From assembly GCF_031191205.1 (NCBI RefSeq), contig NZ_CP133470.1:813501-877500 (forward strand): a stretch of DNA of 64,000 bases, read 5' to 3'. The stretch comes from Haemophilus parainfluenzae ATCC 33392. Lineage in GTDB: Bacteria; Pseudomonadota; Gammaproteobacteria; Enterobacterales; Pasteurellaceae. The notes beneath the pieces are model-generated. The model was not told the DNA's origin. It did no database searches and worked only from the letters and a program-made list of their open reading frames with translations. This document shows positions 53,984 through 62,664 of this stretch, piece after piece (positions within the stretch are counted from its first letter, which is position 1; every line of letters starts with the position of its first letter). Position numbers and translations under genes: made by a program.

Positions 53984-55219
53984 TTATGATTTTTGATTGT
54001 AGTTCTTAAAAAAGTACCAAATAGCAAATGCAATGGTTGCCACAATCCAATATACCGTAACGTATCCCCATGTATTGATCAATCTGAGTGAAATAAAACC
54101 AGCTAAATATGCGCCTAGTAATGCAACAGAAAATTGTAGTGAACTATCCAATGTAGCATAAGCTTTAGATGAATAGTCAAGGATAATAGCCAGCAAGCAC
54201 GGCACAAGTAATGCGTAAGTAATACTTAATAATAAGATTGGTACAGCGATAAGATAAGGAAAATCTGTGCCGACATATTCAAATAAAATAAATAAGCAGA
54301 AGGCAAAAATTTGGCTAAATAATACCCATTGGGTGACGGAAAATCGAGAATATTTTTTGAGTAATAGGCCGCTGAGTGGAGCAAAGGTGATAGCACAAAG
54401 GGGTTCGAATACGGAAAGTAATAGCCCAATGTGTTGGCTTCTCCAGCCCAAGGCATTTAGGCGTGGGATGAAACTGCTGACCACCATGCCACTGGGAATA
54501 AACACGAGCAACAATAATATCAGCCAGCTGAGCGGAATGTGCGGTTGTCGCCAAAAGTGAAAAAAACGCGTGAATAAAAAACGCAATGGCGGATTTTGCG
54601 ATTCAGCCGCAACTGTAGGTTCGGAATATAGGCTGATTTGTAGGATCAGCAGTAGCGCAAAAACACTGATTAAATCCACCGCACTTTGCCAGCCGTAATG
54701 ATGATAAATCAGTAACACCAAACCGCCGCCAAGCATTTTACCCACGCGTCCTGCGATCACCTGAATAACACCGCCAAAGCCACGTTGCTCAAAAGGCAGG
54801 ATGGCACACGTCAGCCCCAACGCCGCACAACCGAAAAATAGACTGCTTAGGTTCAATAGCACACACGCCACCATAAGCAGTATAAAATCCCGTTGCGGTT
54901 GGATGAAATGCAACATGAATAGGGCAATAAAAATGATTAGCGAGGAAAGGCATAACCAACCGCGAAACTGCCCAATACGCTTGAGGCGATAGCGTTCAAT
55001 TAACGGTGAAATGATGAATTTCGCCATTTCTATTCCACCAAGCAAATAGAACCAACTAAGCTGTTTAAGATCGAACCCCATCTCTTTTAACATGGTGATC
55101 AGGCCAATCATATAAAACGCCACTAAACAGAATTTAAAACCGGAGGTAGTGGCAAGGAGTGCCCAATCCTGTTTAGTGAGTGATGTTGCCTTGTTGTTGA
55201 TATTGCCAAAATGCTGCAT
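53984..55219 (-). CDS. MFS transporter of the RhtX/FptX/YbtX siderophore type
   Basis: A 411-residue, 12-TM MFS protein. The block RGFGGVIQVIAGRVGKMLGG and the following LLIYHHYGWQSAV match the RhtX/FptX/YbtX group, single-component inner-membrane siderophore permeases. The start at 55219, with AAAGGACGTT before it, overlaps the ABC gene end by 47 bp, so translation is coupled. Last gene of the receptor-ABC-ABC-MFS operon. An uptake signal lies at 54676. Confidence 0.85.
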   Translation of the reverse strand: MQHFGNINNKATSLTKQDWALLATTSGFKFCLVAFYMIGLITMLKEMGFDLKQLSWFYLLGGIEMAKFIISPLIERYRLKRIGQFRGWLCLSSLIIFIALFMLHFIQPQRDFILLMVACVLLNLSSLFFGCAALGLTCAILPFEQRGFGGVIQVIAGRVGKMLGGGLVLLIYHHYGWQSAVDLISVFALLLILQISLYSEPTVAAESQNPPLRFLFTRFFHFWRQPHIPLSWLILLLLVFIPSGMVVSSFIPRLNALGWRSQHIGLLLSVFEPLCAITFAPLSGLLLKKYSRFSVTQWVLFSQIFAFCLFILFEYVGTDFPYLIAVPILLLSITYALLVPCLLAIILDYSSKAYATLDSSLQFSVALLGAYLAGFISLRLINTWGYVTVYWIVATIAFAIWYFFKNYNQKS

Positions 55220-56948
55220 AACGTCCTTTTTGTTCTAAGAGTGTTTGATGCGTGCCTTGTTCGGCAATGCAGCCGTTTTCCAACACATAAATGCAATGCG
55301 CTCCCACAATAGTGGAAAGTCGGTGAGCGATAATCAACACGGTTTTGTCTTTAACCAGCTGATCCAGTGCTTTTTGCACTGCCAGCTCATTGCGGGTATC
55401 CAACGATGCTGTCGGTTCATCTAAAATGAGAATCGGCGCATCTTTTAAAATCGCGCGGGCAATAGCAAGTCGTTGCTTTTCACCACCGGAAAAATTACTC
55501 CCAATTTCATTAACTTGCGTTTGATACCCTAGTGGTAATGCCTGAATAAAATCATGGCATTGGGCAAGTTTACAGGCGTGAATCACCTCTTCATCGGTAG
55601 CATTGGGTTTTGCCATTCGGATGTTATTTAATACGCTGTCTTGGAATAAATACACGTCTTGAAACACCACAGAAATTAAGCACATGAGTTTTTCTTGACT
55701 AACATCCCGAATATCGACACCGCCGATCGTAATTCGCCCTGATTGCGGATCAGCATAACGCAACAACAAGCGGAGTAATGTTGTTTTACCACAACCGCTA
55801 GTGCCTACAAAAGCATTGAGGCTGTTAGGTTTTATATCCAGATTAATGTCATTTAGGATAGTTTTTTCGGTATTGTAACCAAAGCGGACATGCTCATAAC
55901 GAATGCGATAATCTGTGGGTAATCTGCTGCTATGATTTTCCATCAATTCAGGCAATGCCATCAGTTTTTCAAATTTCTCACAGCTGATTACAAAAATTTC
56001 TAAGAGTGAAGACATTTGCACAAAGAAGTTCAATACATCCGAAATTCGTGCAATTAAAATCAGCACCGTGGCTAACAATACCCAATGGGCGCTACCGGAA
56101 ATCACCCAAAATGTGCCAACAATCAATACGGCAATCAGACTGAATTGAATGCTTGAGGTAATAATCAAATTCGGGCGTTCGCCTTTTTTAGTGCCGATGC
56201 GTTGAATGTTGGCGACATCTTCAATCACACGGTTGAAAATATGTTGTTTGTTTTCAGTCTGCCCTGTTGATTTCAGAATTTCCAAGCCTTGCACAAATTC
56301 AATGGTTTCGCCTTTAAGTCGTTGATTAGCTTCTGCCAAAATACTAAATCCACGACGAAAAGCTTTTCTTCGCCATAAATAAAGTGGCACGATAAGCGGA
56401 AAAATAATGAAGATCAACAGCCCAAAGCGGTAATCAAAGAAATAAAGACAAAGGGCGGCAGACACCGGTGTTACGATGCCGTAAATTAGAATACTAATTA
56501 AACTGAATGCGTAATTCGTCGCTTCATTAATACTTTGGATGGCAACGGCACTGAGTTCGCCTGCACGAAATCCACTGAGGACGGCAAGAGATACGCGGCG
56601 GAGTTTTTCGCCCAGTTGACGTCTCAATTGATATGTCGCCAAAAATGAATCGCCTTTAGTGTCATAATATTCCGCCCAAATGCGGAAAAGGAGGCTGGTG
56701 ACTAAAAGTCCGCCACACAAAACACTCCAAAAAATGACCGCACTTTGCCCTGCTTCAGTTTGTTCTAATGCCAAAAGCAGCGGATACAGCAAACCGATAG
56801 CCACGCCGAATAAGGTTGCAGACAGTGCCGCAAAAGCGAGACAGCGTAAGAATGCGCTTTGTTGCTGTTGGGCGGCGACAAATAAGGCGTGATAAGTTTG
56901 CCACAGGCTTTTTACGCGTTGAGTTTCGGGATTAAAGTAAGATTGCAT
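55173..56948 (-). CDS. ABC transporter with fused membrane and ATPase domains, YbtQ-like
   Basis: A 591-residue half-transporter: six-TM exporter-fold domain (about 30-320) and an ATPase domain with Walker A GTSGCGKTT, signature NFSGGEKQR and Walker B PILILDEPTASLD. I begin at ATG 56948 (MQSYFNPETQ), 8 bp after the previous stop, not at 56999. Together with its upstream neighbour it should form a heterodimeric importer of ferri-siderophores like YbtPQ or IrtAB. Confidence 0.88.
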   Translation of the reverse strand: MQSYFNPETQRVKSLWQTYHALFVAAQQQQSAFLRCLAFAALSATLFGVAIGLLYPLLLALEQTEAGQSAVIFWSVLCGGLLVTSLLFRIWAEYYDTKGDSFLATYQLRRQLGEKLRRVSLAVLSGFRAGELSAVAIQSINEATNYAFSLISILIYGIVTPVSAALCLYFFDYRFGLLIFIIFPLIVPLYLWRRKAFRRGFSILAEANQRLKGETIEFVQGLEILKSTGQTENKQHIFNRVIEDVANIQRIGTKKGERPNLIITSSIQFSLIAVLIVGTFWVISGSAHWVLLATVLILIARISDVLNFFVQMSSLLEIFVISCEKFEKLMALPELMENHSSRLPTDYRIRYEHVRFGYNTEKTILNDINLDIKPNSLNAFVGTSGCGKTTLLRLLLRYADPQSGRITIGGVDIRDVSQEKLMCLISVVFQDVYLFQDSVLNNIRMAKPNATDEEVIHACKLAQCHDFIQALPLGYQTQVNEIGSNFSGGEKQRLAIARAILKDAPILILDEPTASLDTRNELAVQKALDQLVKDKTVLIIAHRLSTIVGAHCIYVLENGCIAEQGTHQTLLEQKGRYAAFWQYQQQGNITH

Positions 56949-56956
56949 AACATTCT

Positions 56957-58681
56957 CTAATGTATCGTCCAAGATTTTGCCTGTTGATATTCCGCCCAAA
57001 GGATTTGATAGGCAGCATTGGTTTGCAATAAGGCTTGGTGGTTGCCTTGAGCGATGATTTTGCCGTTCTCTAAATAAATAATTTGATCGGCTTGGGTAAT
57101 GCTAGACAGCCGATGTGCCACCATGATCACTGTTTTATTTTGCATCAGCGCATGAAAGGCCTGCATTAAATCCGCCTCGTTTTTTGCATCGGAAAAGGCT
57201 GTGGGTTCGTCTAACAATAAAATCGGGCGATTTTGTAAAAAGGCTCGGGCTATACTGATGCGTTGTTTTTGTCCGCCTGACAATAATTGTCCGCGTTCCC
57301 CCACTTTCGTTTGATATTGCTCCGGCAAGGTCATAATAAAGTCGTGAATACGGGCTTGTTTGGCGGCATTGATAATGGCTTCTTCCGTCATATTTTCTAT
57401 GCCGTAAGCGATGTTTTCGGCAATAGAGCAAGAAAATAAGAAGTTATCCTGAAATACGACCGAACAATATTTCATAAGTTGATCCTGTTCCATATGACGA
57501 ATATCCGCACCACCTAAGGTGATTTTTCCGCTATCGACATCCCAAAAGCGCAACATCAAATTGAGCAAGGTAGTTTTGCCGGAGCCTGAAGTGCCAATAA
57601 TAGCGGTAAAACTATTTTGCGGCACACTGAAGTCAATATTTTTCAGTGTTGCTTTGTCGGCATCGTAGCTGAAATTGACCTGTTCAAATTGAACAGCATA
57701 CCCCTTTGGCGTTTGTAGCGGCAAAAGTGCGGTGGCATTTTCCAACGTTTTTATTTCGTTAATGCGTTCAATGGCGGCGCGGGAGCGTTCCAGCAAATGA
57801 AACAGCCCCATGTAAGGATGCATGGTTTCAATTAACCCAGCGGCTAACACTAAAAAGGCAAAAAAGCCAAAGGTGGAAAGCAGCGCAAGTGAGTGTAAAT
57901 ACACGCCTAACACGATCAAAAACAACATGATCGGCATTGGTGTAAAGAGCGAACGGGCAAGACGTGTTGGGGCGCCCACTTTGGCTAAAAAAGCGAAGAT
58001 GACCTGATTAAAATTTTCTAATGCGGTGCTAAAACGGCTGTACGAACTTTGTCCTGCATCAAAGGTACGAATCGTGCTCATACCTTGAATATACTCAATA
58101 ATCGCGCTATTGATTCGGCTCACGGCAGCACCGTAATCACGATAATTTAATCGACTTTTTTGCATTAAACGTTGCAGAATCGTAAACAATACAACAAGGA
58201 AAATCACCACAGCCAATGCCATTTGCCAATTTAACCAAAACAATGCCGCCAACACGAAAAGCGGTGTGGAATAAGCCTCCGCTTTAAGGGGGGGCGCATC
58301 GGCAACAAAGGTGTGCAATTCGTTTACGTCATCGCACAGCACTTTCGTTAAACCGCCTGAACCGATTTCATTGACTTTGCCTAACGATAATTGACTGATT
58401 TTTTTCGCAAGCTGTTGGCGTAGCATTTTTTCCAATTCAAAGGCCGCATAATGAGATTTGTCGTGCGCTTTAATTTTGCAGGTGTAATACAAAATGGATG
58501 TGGCAAGCAGCGCGAAAATCTGCCAATAAGGAAACGTAAGAGATTGGCTGACGGTAAACACAATGTGGATCATCAAAAGCCAAATCCCGATTTTTAACCC
58601 TTGTGCGAAGGTTGCCAACCACATTGAAGCGCGTAATTGCGCGGCAACAGGTTGGCAAATTTGTTGGTGCTGCTTACTCAT
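56957..58681 (-). CDS. ABC transporter with fused membrane and ATPase domains, YbtP-like
   Basis: A 574-residue half-transporter: exporter-fold membrane domain (about 20-310), Walker A GTSGSGKTT, signature LLSGGQKQR, and Walker B PILLLDEPTAFSD, where the usual catalytic neighbour pattern TASLD is replaced by TAFSD. It begins 3 bp after the receptor stop. The YbtP/YbtQ pair imports iron- and zinc-loaded yersiniabactin in Yersinia. The cargo here is unknown. Confidence 0.88.
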   Translation of the reverse strand: MSKQHQQICQPVAAQLRASMWLATFAQGLKIGIWLLMIHIVFTVSQSLTFPYWQIFALLATSILYYTCKIKAHDKSHYAAFELEKMLRQQLAKKISQLSLGKVNEIGSGGLTKVLCDDVNELHTFVADAPPLKAEAYSTPLFVLAALFWLNWQMALAVVIFLVVLFTILQRLMQKSRLNYRDYGAAVSRINSAIIEYIQGMSTIRTFDAGQSSYSRFSTALENFNQVIFAFLAKVGAPTRLARSLFTPMPIMLFLIVLGVYLHSLALLSTFGFFAFLVLAAGLIETMHPYMGLFHLLERSRAAIERINEIKTLENATALLPLQTPKGYAVQFEQVNFSYDADKATLKNIDFSVPQNSFTAIIGTSGSGKTTLLNLMLRFWDVDSGKITLGGADIRHMEQDQLMKYCSVVFQDNFLFSCSIAENIAYGIENMTEEAIINAAKQARIHDFIMTLPEQYQTKVGERGQLLSGGQKQRISIARAFLQNRPILLLDEPTAFSDAKNEADLMQAFHALMQNKTVIMVAHRLSSITQADQIIYLENGKIIAQGNHQALLQTNAAYQILWAEYQQAKSWTIH

Positions 58682-58684
58682 TGC

Positions 58685-60748
58685 TTAGAATCTTAACTCG
58701 GTAGAAAGCCCAATTTGGCGTTCTGGTTGACGGGTAATGTCGCCTGAGCGCGGTACGAGTAAGATATCTTTGCGTGAGTTAAGCACGTTGTCGGCATAGA
58801 GCGTGATTCTGGCATGCTTAAAGTCGTACGCTAAATAAACATCAAGTTGGTCATAATGTCCTACTTTACCATTGGCTAAGTTGTCGGCAGTGGAATAATA
58901 ACTGCTGTTGTAGCTGTAATTGGTGCCAATTTCTAGGTGGTCAAGAAGACGATAATTGGCCCCCACTTTTCCGCTGAAACTCGGTGCGCGAGCGAGTTTA
59001 TTCCCTTCAATGCTGCTGTTTGGATAACGTTTAATATCGGTTTTTAACATCCCGATGCCCGCATTGAGTGCCAGTTTCTCCGTGGCCTGCCATTCGGTAT
59101 TTATTTCCGCGCCATAGGTAACGACCTTATCGGCATTGCGGATCACGATGGAATTTGGACCAAGAGTGAACGGTAACTGCATGTCTTTGTAGTCGTTATA
59201 GAATAGGTTGCTGTTAATGCGTAGGCGTTTATCTGCGGATGTCCAACGATGATAAAGTTCGTAGTTCCAGACATATTCCGCGTCATATTCATAGCTGGTG
59301 TACGGCACACCGAAAGTCACACCGGCACCACCTGGGTTATAACCTTTGCCTACTTTAAAGCCTAAGCGTTGATCATCGTTAATTTTCCATGCAATGTCTG
59401 CTTTTGGCAGGAAGACATTGTATTTTTTATCCCGGTTGATGGAAAACATCGCACTTTTGCCTTTACGCTGATGATGTTCCTGTTCATAGCGAGCAGAAAT
59501 CGTCAATTCAAACGGAATATCCGGTGTAAAGGTAATTTCACCAAAGGCCGCCTTGGTTTTCGTTTTATCATTAAAATTTGTCGTAATCGGCGTGCGAGCA
59601 ATGCGTCCATTAAGCATCGTAACACTTTCATCTTGTTTCGCATTGAAATAGAACAAACCGAATAATCCACGGTATTTTTCGCTTTCGTATTTTATAATGG
59701 GTTCAATTTGGAATTCATTGCCATCAACGCGAGCCGGAACACCTCGACGATTTGGTGGCAATGCGGTGTTGAATGGCGAAGTCGTTTTTCTATCGTGAAT
59801 AAAGTGGGTATAAACCAATTTATTTTCCCATTTCCAACGCTCTGAGAGTTGATAGCCAATGTCCCAAATGGTGCTGGCAGAGCGAGTTTGGAATACCGGG
59901 CGTTCCGGCGTGTAACGTGGTGAATGAGATTGTAATTCCGTTTCACTTTGTGGCGCTCTTGCGTTTAAATGATTGAATGTTAAACGGCTATAGAGATCCG
60001 GCAACGCAGACGGCGTCCAGAGTAATTTGGCGCGGGTATTGGTGGCTTTAAACCAACGCGGGTTGCCGACGGGATCGTAATGTGGTAAATCTACAGCAGT
60101 TTCCCGTTGCTGATGATCTACGCTTAAACGAAACGCTAATTCGTCTTTCACTACAGGACCAGAAATTAGGGCCGCCGTTTGTGCCAATCGATGATTCCCC
60201 ATATTTAATTTCGCAGCACCTTCCCATTCTTGCGTTGGGTCATTGCTGGTCATGACCACCGCACCGGCAATGGCATTACGCCCTTGGGCATAGCTTTGTG
60301 CTCCACGATAGATTTCCACCTGTTTCATATCCCAGAGGGATTTTGTACCGAACGCCAGTTCGTTATAGCTGGAAGTTCTACCATCAATTTGCATATTTAA
60401 ACGTGGACGTGAACCGGCAAAAAATGCTACCGCACCGACCGCCGGGCCAGAACCGTCAACGCCGCGCACTGTAGGTAAATCATTGCCCAAGCCGGTGTCT
60501 AAAATATTTACATCGCGTTTTAATAATTGGGTCGCAGACAGTAAATTAGCTTCTCGTTTGAATTGATCACCAGTTACCACTGTTGTGCTTGAACCAGTCG
60601 AAGATTGACTACGTTCAAATTTCTCACCGGTCACTGTGATTTCGTCTAGTACTGTGGTCTGCTGACTTTCTTCGGCATGGGTAGAAAAAGAGTAGGCACT
60701 CATCAGGCAAAGGCTAATGAGGCTGAGTCGTGGGGATAACTTGTTCAT
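58685..60748 (-). CDS. TonB-dependent siderophore receptor
   Basis: A 687-residue outer-membrane receptor: signal peptide (about 1-25, ending THA), TonB box DEITVTG (35-41), plug domain (about 55-165, with PTVRGVDGSGP and QVEIYRGAQSYAQGRNAIAG) and a 22-strand barrel ending in Phe (IGLSTELRF). Its operon with siderophore permeases and no synthetase suggests uptake of another species' siderophore. It is divergent from the TetR gene with a shared operator. Confidence 0.93.
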   Translation of the reverse strand: MNKLSPRLSLISLCLMSAYSFSTHAEESQQTTVLDEITVTGEKFERSQSSTGSSTTVVTGDQFKREANLLSATQLLKRDVNILDTGLGNDLPTVRGVDGSGPAVGAVAFFAGSRPRLNMQIDGRTSSYNELAFGTKSLWDMKQVEIYRGAQSYAQGRNAIAGAVVMTSNDPTQEWEGAAKLNMGNHRLAQTAALISGPVVKDELAFRLSVDHQQRETAVDLPHYDPVGNPRWFKATNTRAKLLWTPSALPDLYSRLTFNHLNARAPQSETELQSHSPRYTPERPVFQTRSASTIWDIGYQLSERWKWENKLVYTHFIHDRKTTSPFNTALPPNRRGVPARVDGNEFQIEPIIKYESEKYRGLFGLFYFNAKQDESVTMLNGRIARTPITTNFNDKTKTKAAFGEITFTPDIPFELTISARYEQEHHQRKGKSAMFSINRDKKYNVFLPKADIAWKINDDQRLGFKVGKGYNPGGAGVTFGVPYTSYEYDAEYVWNYELYHRWTSADKRLRINSNLFYNDYKDMQLPFTLGPNSIVIRNADKVVTYGAEINTEWQATEKLALNAGIGMLKTDIKRYPNSSIEGNKLARAPSFSGKVGANYRLLDHLEIGTNYSYNSSYYSTADNLANGKVGHYDQLDVYLAYDFKHARITLYADNVLNSRKDILLVPRSGDITRQPERQIGLSTELRF

Positions 60749-60776
60749 GGGTTCTCCTAGGCTTCATTTTAGTTTA

Positions 60777-60818
60777 AGGTTTACACTTTTTGCATTAACT
60801 AATTAATAATGTAAACCT
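60777..60818. promoter_or_regulatory. Inverted repeat, likely operator of the TetR regulator
   Basis: AGGTTTACA (60777-60785) and TGTAAACCT (60810-60818) are perfect 9-bp arms 24 bp apart, in the gap between the receptor and the TetR gene. The arms are placed to control the receptor promoter. I see no strong Fur box. Confidence 0.65.
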
Positions 60819-60918
60819 AACACAATCACAATACGAAAGTAAATAAGAATTTTTCTCAAATTTGACATTTGACAATTAAAGGCTTTCGGCTATGTTATTG
60901 CTACTTAAGGAGTTGGTT

Positions 60919-61485
60919 ATGAAAAAAGATGTTTTACTAAAACAGATTGCGACTAAATTGTTTTATGAACAAGGCTGGGTATTAACCTCTGTAGCAGAAA
61001 TTTGTCGGGTAGCAGATGTAAGTCGAGTAACGTTTTATAAATATTTTCCTACTAAGCAGGCACTTGTGAAGTGTATCTTTGAAGAACAGAAAAATAAGAT
61101 GCGAGAAGATTTTGATAATTTGCTAGATACTCAATCAGATCTAAGTAAAATTATTACAAAAATTTTATCAATGCAGCAAGATTCTATGGAAACGTTATAC
61201 TCAGTACCAGTTTTACATGATTTACATCACGAACAGGATAGAGAATTACGGGTTTTTTTTAAAGAAATGGAAGAAGAGAAGTATCAATACATGCATTATT
61301 TTTTTGGTACTTTACAAAAACGCAAGATTATCCGTGATGATTTCCCTGTCATGTTAATTGATCTTTTTATTCAAAAAATAGATGAAATATTAAATTCTGC
61401 CAGCCTCCAATTCTACTATAAAGGAAGAGAGCAAAAGCTTTTTAAAGATGTATTACAACTTTTTATGTGTGGTATTCGATATTGA
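60919..61485 (+). CDS. TetR-family transcriptional regulator
   Basis: A 188-residue regulator: TetR helix-turn-helix (LFYEQGWVLTSVAEICRVAD, then VSRVTFYKYFPTKQALV) in residues 12-50 and a ligand-binding helical part ending FMCGIRY. ATG 60919 with TAAGGAG is the start; the frame is open to 60892. Divergent from the siderophore-uptake operon, which it likely represses. The ligand is unknown. Confidence 0.88.
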   Translation: MKKDVLLKQIATKLFYEQGWVLTSVAEICRVADVSRVTFYKYFPTKQALVKCIFEEQKNKMREDFDNLLDTQSDLSKIITKILSMQQDSMETLYSVPVLHDLHHEQDRELRVFFKEMEEEKYQYMHYFFGTLQKRKIIRDDFPVMLIDLFIQKIDEILNSASLQFYYKGREQKLFKDVLQLFMCGIRY

Positions 61486-61521
61486 TAGATTATTGTTTTT
61501 ATATTTATTTTGTACTTAGCC

Positions 61522-61550
61522 TAAAAAGAAACACGGAATTAACCGTGTTT
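61522..61550 (-). terminator. Terminator overlapping the virK-family stop codon
   Basis: AAACACGG (61529-61536) pairs with CCGTGTTT (61543-61550); the loop contains the TAA stop of the upstream gene. A T-run follows on the minus strand. Confidence 0.85.
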
Positions 61551-62429
61551 ACTTTCAAAATTTGAAATATTCTTGGACATTTCATCCAACATTTCATAAC
61601 GTTTTCGGTACATAGAACGTTTTTTGCTAGCGATTTCTTCCAGCGGTTTGCGGGTACTTTCAAGCGGTAATTGCCAATATTGACCTTTTAATTGACCTTG
61701 GTTTTCCTGCCAAAATTCATCGTAGTTGAATAGGATTTTACTGCGCGCAGATAAACGGTATTTACCTTGTGAAGTGTGAGGGATACCGATTAATTCACAT
61801 TGCCATTTTTCAGCTAACAAGCGGAAAACATTCATCAACATAAACATTGGACGAACACCGTGTAATTCTTTTGTGGCTTGTTTCACAGCTTCTTGCGCCT
61901 CTTCATAAGAAGGACCTTGAATGGAGGCAATGAGTAATTTATTTGGTTTTAAGAAGGTGAAAGAAGCATCATAAATGCTACGCCCATCATTGTCTTTTAA
62001 GTTAATGGAAAAATAACCTTCAAAAGGGTCAATCTGGTTGATGTTGAAATAAATACCAAGTTGATCCGTTAATTGTGCTAATAAAAGGGATTTTTCTTGG
62101 AGTAGTTTTTTACAAAATTCTACGCCCATTTTTTCTTCAAGCATTAGCAGATTATTGGTAATGGCATTGAGTCGATCGGTTGCAGAAAAACGTTTGTCAC
62201 AATAGGTGGCAAGCAATGCATTAAAACGATATGGATTTTGTTGAAAAAGCGGAATCCAGGTTTGATTATCATTTAAGAAATCAACCAAAGCATCACATTG
62301 TTTTTTAAATAAAAATTTACGTCCGTAATAACGGGCTTTATCCCTTAATTGTTTTTTTAATGGATGATTACAAGAATCGGGCAGTAATTCTTGAAAGGTC
62401 GCGAAAGTAATAGTTTGTTTTGCTGTCAT
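61539..62429 (-). CDS. VirK/YbjX (DUF535) family protein
   Basis: A 296-residue cytosolic protein of the VirK/YbjX family: FEGYFSINLKDNDGRSIYDA, LLIASIQGPSYEEAQEAVK, and YDEFWQENQGQLKG near the end. Relatives in Shigella and Salmonella are linked to virulence and antimicrobial-peptide resistance, with no known biochemistry. It is divergent from lon; an inverted uptake-signal pair (62437-62446, 62493-62502) lies in the gap. Confidence 0.88.
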   Translation of the reverse strand: MTAKQTITFATFQELLPDSCNHPLKKQLRDKARYYGRKFLFKKQCDALVDFLNDNQTWIPLFQQNPYRFNALLATYCDKRFSATDRLNAITNNLLMLEEKMGVEFCKKLLQEKSLLLAQLTDQLGIYFNINQIDPFEGYFSINLKDNDGRSIYDASFTFLKPNKLLIASIQGPSYEEAQEAVKQATKELHGVRPMFMLMNVFRLLAEKWQCELIGIPHTSQGKYRLSARSKILFNYDEFWQENQGQLKGQYWQLPLESTRKPLEEIASKKRSMYRKRYEMLDEMSKNISNFESKHG

Positions 62430-62599
62430 AATGGATAAAGTGCGGTTATTTTTTCAAACGTTTTTTATTGGGTAAAATCATGCTGATTTTTGACCGCACT
62501 TATTGTACCTGTATTCCATGGTTTTTCCAATTAAGCATCAATAAAGGTGGTTCTTTACTTGCCTATTTCTCGATTTGTCCTTAATATGCCAAATCCTAC

Positions 62600-62627
62600 C
62601 TTGAATTTATGCAACTCATCCCCATAT
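62600..62627 (+). promoter_or_regulatory. Sigma-32 heat-shock promoter of lon
   Basis: CTTGAA (62600-62605), a 14-bp spacer and CCCCATAT (62620-62627) match the RpoH consensus CTTGAAA-N13-15-CCCCATNT almost perfectly. It lies 38 bp before the lon start. Confidence 0.88.
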
Positions 62628-62664
62628 TCAATAAAATTATAGAATTGATGTAAGAGAGATAATT

